From positions 401,694-465,693 of the forward strand of contig MNCI01016519.1 of the NCBI GenBank assembly GCA_015680685.1: a stretch of DNA of 64,000 bases. Reading direction: 5' to 3'. The notes under the pieces are model-generated. The model did no database searches, was not told the origin of the DNA, and saw only the letters and a program-made list of their open reading frames with translations. Positions within the stretch are counted from its first letter, which is position 1. The number at the start of each line of letters is the position of its first letter. Shown piece by piece: positions 35,301 through 44,462 of the stretch. A program made the position numbers and the translations under genes. This DNA comes from Gnetum montanum. Lineage: Eukaryota > Streptophyta > Gnetopsida > Gnetales > Gnetaceae.

Positions 35301-36842
35301 TGCGAACGCTCTAGAAAATCGTTTATGAAAGTGGACAACATCATCCTTGGTTTGAGCTAACACAGCTCCGCGAAGGATGGGACCCACCATAAAGGTCTCT
35401 AGAGCAGTATGAGCTAAGGCAAGCCCATCATCATTAACGCATGTTCTCTCTTGGTTAACTTGGGGCCTACAAAAAATGGTCGTCAAAACAGGGACAAACA
35501 CTAAACAACAAAAAAAAGAGACAAAAACGACAAGTTAAACGATATTACCTCTCTACCCGGTACACTGTGCCAGGAGGGTTCTGGAACAGCGTGTGCGCAC
35601 GCGCAGCTAGAAATAAAGTGTTGTTGAGATAGTCACGCCCTCGGGGCAACAGGGCCCACACGCATGCTAACGGGCAAGTAGATCTGGGCCCACCAAAGGG
35701 ACCGTCCTCGATCACAAGCGGCCCCTCGTCAATGTCTTCCATTAAGACCACAACGCCTTTCGAAGCTCCCGGCAACATAGCCTCAAGCACGCTCTGTGCC
35801 ACTTGTTTGCTTAGATGTGACCAGACCACCACCTTAAATCTGTCCAGGATGAAGGCGAGGAATTCACACGCCCCTTCCCTGAACCATACCCCATTGTTGT
35901 CAATGGTCAGATCAGGGGTAGGTTCATCGGTCTCAAGGGGCCCGAACTATGCCAGTACCCCAACTAGCTCAACTACCAGGAGAAAAGGTTCAGTGTCCCT
36001 GCAAGCAACCAAAATGCCACGATAAATCAGCCATACATGAAAAGGAGAGGAAACAACAAAATTCCATGTTGTAGGCCAACACTTAGAAAAATCACAAACT
36101 GTTTTCGATCAGCATATAGACTGTTCAACAAACTGTTCACGCTCAGCGTATACGCTGTAAAAACCGTCTACGCTATACGCTGTAAGAAACTGCCAGCGTA
36201 TACGCTGTGAAAACAGGTCCACGTTATACGCCACCTGAAAAAGAACAAACTGAAAACCGTCAGCGTATATGCTGTCCAAACAGTTTATGCTGAACACTGT
36301 GCAAACAGTTTACGTTGAACACTGTGCAAACGGTTTACTCTGAACGCTATGCAAACGGTTTACACTGAATGCTATGCAAACAGTTTACGCTGAACACTTT
36401 GCAAACAGTTCACGCTGAACACTGTGTAAATAATCAGCGTATACGCCATAAAAACAGTCAGCGTATACGCTGTGAAAATCGTCTACGCTACATACTGATA
36501 AAATCATCTACGCTGTATATTGTTAAAGTCCTCTACGCTACACACTATTCAAACTGTCTACGCTGTACGCTAAGGAAACCTTCTACGCTCAACGTACAGA
36601 CCCTATATGCTATAGAGACCCTCTACGTTGCGGACCTACACTCAGCGTACAGGCCCTCTACGCTCACTGTCTATGCTGGGCGTATACGTCGAAACCCTCT
36701 ACGCTACAGAAACTATCTACACTACTAAAACTCTCTACGCTACGAAAACCGTCTACGCTAAATAATATGTACAGATGAAAATAACTAACAGAGGCAGGAT
36801 TAGAGCCTACCTGTGTGACGATCCAGGCCATGATGGAACCCT
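32373..36842 (-). pseudogene. Antisense eight-exon accessory gene carried by element B
   Basis: Opposite to element B. Exons in transcript order: 36842-36811, 35998-35549, 35466-35198, 35108-34062, 33971-33719, 33635-33441, 33355-32571, 32474-32373, all with GT-AG borders and introns of 82-96 bp except intron 1 (812 bp, filled with palindrome repeats). Exons 3, 4, 7 and 8 have exactly the lengths of copy A (269, 1047, 785, 102 nt). Exons 1-3 look like an FCP1-type HAD fold (FLLVVELVGVL, FKVVVWSHLSKQ, RDYLNNTLFLAARA, QNPPGTVYRV) with catalytic Asp replaced. Exon 4 has a transposon-protein-like segment (IKGVKIVFHLSAEFF) and ends basic (KVKRIRFK). Exon 5 is Glu-rich. Exon 7 is coiled-coil, continuous and stop-free for 261 codons. 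Defects: AGG where copy A has ATG, stops in exons 2, 3 and 4, and a frame change in exon 5. Function unknown; a nuclear regulator is an inference. Confidence 0.82.
36115..36765. repeat. Palindrome/ACGCT array inside intron 1 of the antisense gene (element B)
   Basis: Dense CAGCGTATACGCTGT, TCTACGCTGTACGCT and AACAGTTTACGCTGAACAC units, including exact GCGTATACGC palindromes. A sparser continuation lies upstream of exon 1 at 36950-37150 (TACGCTGAGGTT, TTACGCTTACGCTC). Same motif class as the LTR and leader arrays. Confidence 0.87.
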
Positions 36843-37150
36843 TGGCCTAGGCAGACACTACAACATGGCCTCGCTTTTCTCTGCAAATGTCAGGTCAGGC
36901 ACCTTCCTCCCCTGGCCCTCTACCTCCTTACCCTTGCCCATTCCGATGTCCTTTACGCTGCAACTGACAGAGTCTACGCTGAGGTTTAAGTCTACATGCC
37001 GAGCTGAATCCTCTACGCTGAGTTGGAGCCTATAGGCTCACGCCAAAGTTCAAGCCTCTACGCTCTACGTTTACACTGGGGTTTGAGATTTACATTTACG
37101 CTTACGCTCAATGTTTACGCTTGCGCTCAATGTTTATGCTTACGCTGACA

Positions 37151-37409
37151 CTTCGGATCGCTTCAAATTCACAATGCTCACAACTAACTACCTTATGCTA
37201 TATATAGCACCCCTGCTACCGTCGCCGCCTTACACTTTGCTTCCTTTTTTATTTCTTTTGATTTCTTTTAACGAAAATCGTTCAAAATGTAAAATAAAAA
37301 TAAAAAATAAATATATATAAAACAAGATAAACACTACCACATGCCCACACTAAACGTTTTGACGCGAACTCTCCGATGTAAATTGAATGACAACTGGACA
37401 TCGTCAAAC
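37151..37409. other. Short AT-rich stretch between the motif array and spacer array 2
   Basis: Contains CTATATATAGCACC at about 37199 and a poly-A/T-rich segment. On the minus strand GCTATATATAGCATAAGG could act as a TATA box for the antisense gene, about 350 bp upstream of exon 1. No other feature seen. Confidence 0.35.
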
Positions 37410-37725
37410 CACACATTAGGCCTGGTAAGGCCTTAAACTGCCACCCACGGCTCACAAGACGGCCCAGTATGGCTTTAAAACTGCCATCACGGCCCGGTAA
37501 GGCCTTAAACTACCACATATAGCACACCTTCGGCCCAATAAGGCCTTAAACTACCACAAACTACCATGATGGCCCGGTAAGGCTGTAAACTACCACATTT
37601 GGCCCGGTAAGGCCTTAAACTGCCACTTGCAAATCACATTCAGCCCGGTAAGGCCTTAAACTGCTCACACACGGCCCGATAAGGCCTTAAACTTCCATGT
37701 GTCCCGGTGTGACGATAAACCACCA
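37410..37725 (+). repeat. Spacer array 2 of element B
   Basis: About ten units of GGCCCGGTAAGGCCTTAAAC plus TGCCAC or TACCAC, spacing 25-40 bp, ending directly before the RT frame. The shorter equivalent in element A is 5100-5225. Confidence 0.85.
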
Positions 37726-37746
37726 TTGTGCATGCACACATGACTT

Positions 37747-40700
37747 ATGCTGCCAGAGAACATGGAACAATACCCATTAGCTCATTCTGCTCTCTGTTTA
37801 TTGGCAGGAGCAAGCCCGATGGATTATCAGTGTTTATCCACACCGTTAATCATCGATGGGCCATATGGAAAGATCGCGAGGGACATCGACATAAATCTCA
37901 TCCACTTAAGTTTATTAACAGATGACGCAGTCATAGCCTCAACACAACAAACGCTAGATAACTACAAAGGTATGACAAAGCCTCTTGACATAGAAGCTGA
38001 AAACATCACTGAAGACCCGTTGACTGAAACCCCCATCGTTATGCCTGATGGTGAAACCAAAATATTAAAATTAAGTACATTACTGCAACCTCAACTGGCC
38101 AGAGACATAGAGGATGTGCTTCGAAACAACATGAAAGCATTCGCTTGGTCATACACGGACATGCCCGGGCTGGATCCTCGAATTGTCTAGCATAATATTA
38201 TCCTTGATCCAAAATTGAGGCCAATGAAGCAAAAGGCACGAAAGGTTAAACCTGAGGTGGCATTGGCAGTTCGTAATGAGATCACCAAGCTTTATCAGGC
38301 GTGTTTCATTCGGGTTGTCGATTACGCCGATTGGGTATCCAACATGGTCATTATTCCGAAAAAGAACGGAAGTATTCGCTTATGCATTGACTTCCGGGAT
38401 CTCAATGTTGCAACCATAAAAGATGATTTTCCCCTACCTAGCATCGATCAACTTGTTGACTCAACCGCTGGGCATGCCCTATTTTCTTTTATGGATGGCT
38501 TCTCAGGATACAACCAAATACACATTAACCCGGAGCATCAGCTCCGGACTACCTTTATGATACCATGGGAAACCTTTTGTTACAAAATGATGCCCTTCAG
38601 TCTCAAGAACGCTGGGGCCACATATCAAAGGGTAATGACATTCATTTTTAGTGATTACATGTTGCACTCGCTCAACGACTATGTAGACGACATTGTGGTT
38701 AAATCAAACACATCAGAACAACATGTACAAGATCTCGACCTAGTACTAAAGTGTTGTTTAAAATATGAGCTGAGACTTAACTCAAAGAAATGTGTCTTTG
38801 GAGTCAAAACAGGCAAAATGCTTAGATTCATAGCCTCAGAAGCAGGGATACGAGTAGACCCCGATAAAGTTAAGGCCATAACAAACTTAAAACCACCTAG
38901 CAACCTTACCGAACTCCGAGGTCTACAAGGTAGATTACAATTCATCAGACGTTTCCTAGAAAAACTAATGGACAAGTTGAAATTCATGAACCACTTGCTA
39001 CACAAGAACGTCCATTTTGAATGGACTCTACAGTGCCAAGAAGCATTTGACAATATTAAAGCAGCACTCGTTCAACTACCCACGGTTTATCCACCTCAAA
39101 ATGATAAGCCATTTTACATCTACCTTACCACTTCGGACTCGTCAATCACGTCCATGCTTTGCCAGAAACAACATGATGGAACCGAAGTCCCTGTCTATTA
39201 CTTAAGCCATGCATTAGTAGCCCATGAGAAGAAGTATAATGAAGTGGAGAGGTCATGTTTAGCCCTGGTCTTTTCCTTAAAGAAATGGTGACATTACCTC
39301 TTCCATAACCAAGTTAACATAATCTACAAGGATAATGTGCTCAGAGCCATCATAGGAAACATTTACGAGACAAGTAGAATAGCCCGTTGGAAAGTCATGA
39401 TAGCTGAATTTGTCCTACGCTACATAGCGCAATCATTAGTTAAGGGTCAAGCCATAGCGAATCAAATGACCACGTCACCAACACACGATCAAGCAACGAT
39501 AGAGCCATAATTCCCCGACAAAAATGTAAGTGCAATAGACATAGTAACCAATGACTATGAAGCCATTTTGAACTTTGATGGAGCATCCACCTCTCGAGGG
39601 GGAAGTGCTGCCGCCGTCATCACCTATCCCTCCGGGGAGATCAGACCCTTCGCTTATCGTTTCAACTTTCGTTATACCAACAACATAGCAAAGTACGAAG
39701 GTCTCCTTAGAGGTCTTACAGCAGCACTAGCTTCAGACATCACACGACTTGTGGTCAGAGGAGATTCACAACTGGTTTTGAACCAAGTTACAGATATTTA
39801 TACATGCAAAGCGCAACATTTACAACCATACTGTGACTTAGCCAAACATTTAATGAAACGATTTGAAAACATGGACGTGCAACACGTCTCTCGAAACGAT
39901 AATACCATCGTAGACACACTGGCCACCCTAGCATTAAACATATCGCCTGACATGTTCCATACATTGCCAAGATCCATAATCAGTTGTGCCAAACCAATAA
40001 CCAATACTCTTGATACGTTGCTAATTGCATCCGTTAGTACAACACACACAATAGAATGGTATGACGACATAAAAGAGTACCTTCTACATGGTGAAACACT
40101 GCGACATCTAACGAATGCGCAAAAGGACGCGGTACGAAAGTGTTCTCGGCGATATGCACTGGTAGGAGATACATTGTGTCATCGATCTTACGAAGGCATG
40201 CTACTAACATGCGTTGGTAGCACTGATGCCCAAACCATCGTTGAGCAAGTACATGACGGACTATGCGGAGGACACATAGCACCTAAGGCAATGGCAACAA
40301 AGATAAGACGCTTAGGCTATTATTGGCCACATATGGAGTATGACTGTCTCTCCAAGGCTAAAACATGTAGCACCTGTCAAAGACATAGTAATCTGATCCA
40401 TGTTCCACCAAGCGAGTTACATACAGCGCAAATCACATGGCCCTTTCAAAAGTGGGGATTGGACCTTATCGGACCAATAACACCCTCATCTGCTGCAGGG
40501 CATAGTTTCATCATAACCGCGACAAAATATTTCACGAAGTGGGTAGAAGCTGTTCCCCTTCAAAAGACCACATCTAAACACGTATGCAATTTCATTCTTG
40601 AAAACATTGTTACTCGTTTTGGTACCCCCATGACCATCATCACTAATAATGGGCCACAATTTAGCAGTGCCGAAATCAAAACTTTTTGCGAAAATCTGGG

Positions 40701-41295
40701 GATCAAAAACTCATTTTGATCCCCTTACTACCCTCAGAGCAATGGGCAAGCAGAGGCCACAAACAAAACCATCATTACAATACTTAAAAAGATGCTTACC
40801 CAAAGCAAGAAAAGATGGCACGAGCAGCTGGTATACGCATTGTGGGCCTATCATACTACGCATCGGACTTCAACAGGTAAAACGCCATATAGTCTTGTTT
40901 ATGGTTCAGAAACTATTTTACCTCTAGAATTACAAGTACCCTCTTTAAGGATCACACTTTCCAGACTCCTCGACAAAGGGCAAAATAATGACCTGCGCAT
41001 CATTGACCTGGACTTGGTGGAGGAGGAACGCATACGTGCACTCGATCAGATTGAATGGTACCAAAAACAACAACGGCAACGCCATCGGCATGACATTCAT
41101 AAGCGCCCTATCAAAGAAGGCGACCTTGTACTTAAGGTTGTTCGGGAACACCCGGACAAATTCTCAGCCAACTAGGAAGGGCCCTATTTGGTCACCAAAG
41201 CATACGACAACGGAGCATTCAAGTTAGTTAATATGGAAGGGCATAAGCTTACAAATCCGACCAATCACTTGTTCTTAAAAACGTTCCATATTTGA
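37747..41295 (+). pseudogene. pol: RT-RNaseH-integrase polyprotein of element B
   Basis: A separate long frame with its own possible starts near 37747, not joined to gag-pro. Order: N-terminal lead; reverse transcriptase (FAWSYTDMPGLDP, RLCIDFRDLNVATIKDDFPL, catalytic YVDD at 38680-38691 intact); gypsy RNase H (SHALVAHEKKYNEVERSCLA); second Tat-type RNase H (NFDGASTSRGGSAA, GDSQLVLNQV); integrase zinc finger (GYYWPHMEYDC, TCSTCQRH), core (WGLDLIGPI, TNNGPQFSS, PQSNGQAEA) and C-terminal domain (EGDLVLKVV). The second catalytic Asp of integrase is Asn (40645-40647). Stops occur at 38188, 39289, about 39508, 40717 and 41173. The dual RNase H places it in the Tat lineage. Confidence 0.93.
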
Positions 41296-41319
41296 GTACA
41301 GGCTTAGGTATGTGAGAGT

Positions 41320-41690
41320 CCTGGCATCACGACTATAAACTGATACCACAGCTCGTCCTGGAATCATGACGGTAAACTGATACCATAGAACAGTCCTAGA
41401 ATCATAACTTAAAAATGATACCACAGCTCGTCCTGGCATCATGATGATAAACTGATACCACACAGTGTCTGCAATGACAATAAACTAGCACCCGTCCAGT
41501 ACGATAGTAAACTGCCACAGTTCCACTCGCCAGAGTCCGCTAAGACTATAAACTGGTTTGCCTCTTCACAATCCGCTAAGACTAGAAACTGGCAATGCAC
41601 CGTCTGCCACGACGCTAAACGGGAAATGTCCAACGGGTCATGACATAAAACTAGCCCATGATAGTCCGCTAAGACTATAAACTGGCAATT
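41320..41690 (+). repeat. Spacer array 3 of element B
   Basis: Units such as TCATGACGGTAAACTGATACCA and GTCCGCTAAGACTATAAACTGG, spacing 28-40 bp. Begins just after the integrase stop. Same TAAACT core as arrays 1 and 2. Confidence 0.83.
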
Positions 41691-42400
41691 TCATCACTGG
41701 TTCCTCAATCTGTGGCTGCATTCAAACTTCATTAGAATCACTGCATCGCTCGCCATCGGCTGATCTTAACAACATCGCTGCCATTCATATACAGTGCCAA
41801 AAATCTCATCTGGTGCCTCTGTTCCATCAGTAGCTGTTTAAGTCTAAGCTTACTTACTCACTCATGGTTTTCATGTCTTCTTGAATTTGTGTTTGCAGGA
41901 TGACACTCAGAGGTGTTTGCACAAGAATGCACTTCATCATAAGCAGCAAGGTGAGACGTTGTTCACACCGTATGTGGCAAGACTAAATCAAACCATTCAC
42001 TAGTACATCTCCTGTTTCGTATCCTACGTATCCCTCAACACCTTATACTTGGCTACATCCTGAACACATCCGGTACAACCTGAAACATCGAACATACCAT
42101 TGCATATCGTGCCACTCTTAAGCGGTTGCAACCCACAACATGGCATTAGAGCATGAGCATAAGAACACAAAAAAAAAATGTCGTCCCTTCCCACATAAAA
42201 CACAAGATGGGATGGCAATTGCCTCGAAAGCAAACGCTCATGTCTAAAACAATCAAGAAACATTCCGTTGCGTGGCCTTGGCTCTCCGCCAACAGGCTCC
42301 CCCTAAAACACTAAACAAGGGCCCTGTTCCTCCAAAGAATGCAACGCATCATCACGTGGCTTTGGTCTTGCCAACAAGTCCTCTTGGACACTAACCAGTC

Positions 42401-42814
42401 TTGTTCCACCAAGGGACGCACATCTCATGTCTTGATTCTGAGTCTACTAAACAATGGCTATTGAGAAAGGATCAGCATGACCCGTATACACACCAAAAAA
42501 TCCTCTTCACTATGCACAACCTTGATTCCTCCCGAATCCCCACAGTTTCCCTTCCCTATCAAATACAAATTCCATTTTCCACAATCCCATGTATTACTGA
42601 ACATGGTACGATGATGTCTAGTCAAATGGCAAAGGACAAAGTCTCTATCGAGTTGCTTGTGGTGTTTTTCACTTCTTTGTCAATGCTTCTCGGGTCGATT
42701 CATCCAAGCATCACCAAAGAGGGGCCAATGAAACACCACAAAATTTCTAGCTTAGTACTTCTCCAACAAGAATCGAGCTCAGTCATGATGTTCCCCAGCA
42801 TGACTAAAGCTTGA
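42401..42814 (+). CDS. Small conserved reading frame crossing the PPT into the 3' LTR (element B copy)
   Basis: A 137-codon frame with no known domain, similar to 54-353 (minus) of element A: KDQHDPYTHQ, FTMHN, SLSMLLGSI, KEGPMKHHK. It runs through the polypurine tract and about 80 bp into the LTR. Whether it is translated is unknown. Relative to A the frame start is shifted by one inserted base. Bases 41700-42400 before it show no gene. Confidence 0.35.
   Translation: MFHQGTHISCLDSESTKQWLLRKDQHDPYTHQKILFTMHNLDSSRIPTVSLPYQIQIPFSTIPCITEHGTMMSSQMAKDKVSIELLVVFFTSLSMLLGSIHPSITKEGPMKHHKISSLVLLQQESSSVMMFPSMTKA
42716..42724 (+). other. Polypurine tract of element B
   Basis: AAAGAGGGG followed by CCAA and the LTR TG at 42729. 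In element A the matching site reads AAAGAGGGA on the minus strand. Confidence 0.8.
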
Positions 42815-44093
42815 AGGCCCCACAGACAACTTCAAGCGGAGTCGAACTCAACAAGAAGCATTTCCTTGGGATCCACAGATGACCACGGCAACATCTGGTA
42901 TCAAACATGGCAACTTCGGAGATTAAAATACTTAGTCTTCACCAAGTATACATTCTTAGCGTATATGCCCAAGTTTACATTCTCAGCGTATACACCCAAG
43001 TTTACACTATCAACGTATACACCTAGCGTATACACCCAAGTTTGCATTCACAGCGTATACGCTCAGCCTGTACAATTGATGTATACGCTCGGCATGCAAT
43101 CCCCGAAGATGGCATGGAAACAGCACTGTAGAGCAAGACTTGGCACAGAGCATCAACTCACATGGATAGAGCAATCATCAGGTGTTAACATCATGCATCC
43201 TAGAGTCTATACGCTGAGCATATACATCCTGCATGCCCAGCGTATATGCCCAGTAGACACAGTGTATACGTCCAACGTATATGCCTAGCAGACATAGCGT
43301 ATACACCCAGCATATTCAACGTATACGTCCTGCATGCCCAGCGTATACGCCCAGATTCTACGCCCACCAAATACAGCGTATACGCCCAGCGTATACGCTC
43401 AATAGATGCAGCATGTTGTACACTAGTAAAATTTTATTCTTTCATGCCTGGCCAACGTGCCACGTGTTGCCCAACCCGAGTCTAATGTTTAAACCTGTAT
43501 AAAAACACCAATTTTTCATTAGATCGAGGTCGGCAATTTTGAGCAAACCAGAGAGAAAAACAGAGACGCTAAGGACCAGAGCAGAAACCCTGTATGCTGT
43601 ACCTTCCCCTGCACACTGAGCATACAGCCTCTATGCTGTGCCTGCAGTTTGAACCAGCACATACTCATCCCTGCATCCACCAGGGCTATTCGTCTGCCTT
43701 GTGTCAAAGCTACAACTACGTTAGGCCGGTGCATTGTAACTCTCATTCTGCAATAATATTGCTACATTTTCTTCCTAAAATTTGTTACAGTTTTTCATTA
43801 ATTGTTGCATGTTTACTATTTACTCCTTTGTACGTTTACGCTCTGTTTACACCGGTTACGCTGTTTATGTTTCGTTTTACATCAGTTACGTCGTTTACGT
43901 ATAACCTAGCGTATAGCACTTCGATGTACATTCGGGGAAATCCTTGCCTGATCCGCGTGTGGACCACTCAAGGTACTCTTCCTTCGTTAATTCCAACTTA
44001 CCCGCAAGCGAAGGTAGGGTCTTCTGTGCGTGTCCGGAGATCTCCCGGTTTCTGTTTCCTTCCAGCCGGAGATCAACGATTTCGGACGGTACA
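42729..44093 (+). repeat. 3' LTR of element B, 1365 bp
   Basis: Begins TGAAACACCAC and ends GGACGGTACA. Aligns along its length with the 5' LTR, with scattered substitutions and small indels in the palindrome array (42955-43410). TATA box at 43498-43505. Confidence 0.94.
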
Positions 44094-44098
44094 TGGGG
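44094..44098. repeat. Target-site duplication of element B, right copy
   Basis: TGGGG, identical to 25410-25414. Confidence 0.92.
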
Positions 44099-44460
44099 TT
44101 GTAGGTCAATTATATTCAACAAGATAGTAACAAGAAGAAGCATGAACAAGAGTACTTTATGGAGACATAAGATGTTATATGTAATATTTGTAAGGATCTA
44201 GTTGTTGATATAGATACTGTTGCCTTAGTGGAGGCATCTCCCATGACTATGGTTGTTGCCACTACTCCTAATACTACTTTTGCAATTAGGGATAAGCCCC
44301 ACTTGGATCATATGATTATTAATAAGGTTGCATGTAATTACCTTTTGGATAGGACAATCGTCTAAGCATTTATTTTTTGATAAATTTTGAATTATGTATG
44401 TATGCTCCAAACTCTTGTAAGTGGACCATAATAGGACAACATCCCTTAGGATATTCATAT
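44099..44460. other. Right flank of element B, no gene assigned
   Basis: AT-rich; no supported feature. May belong to element E or older host DNA into which B inserted. Confidence 0.45.
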
Positions 44461-44462
44461 TG

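Larger units (their letters stand above)
25415..44093 (+). mobile_element. Element B: full-length 18.7-kb Tat-type Ty3/gypsy retrotransposon
   Basis: Complete insertion with LTRs 25415-26797 and 42729-44093, PBS 26803-26820, PPT 42716-42724 and 5-bp TSD TGGGG. Internal order: leader with palindrome array, gag-protease (27488-31714), spacer array 1, opposite-strand eight-exon gene (32373-36842), motif array, spacer array 2, RT-RNaseH-integrase (37747-41295), spacer array 3, 3' region with a small frame, PPT. It is better preserved than element A, but gag, pol and the antisense gene all contain stops. By eye the first ~116 aligned LTR bases differ at about six places, so the insertion is not recent. 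Confidence 0.95.

Noticed and set aside
38679-39053. Minus-strand frame opposite RT
   Set aside because: Shadow of RT coding sequence.
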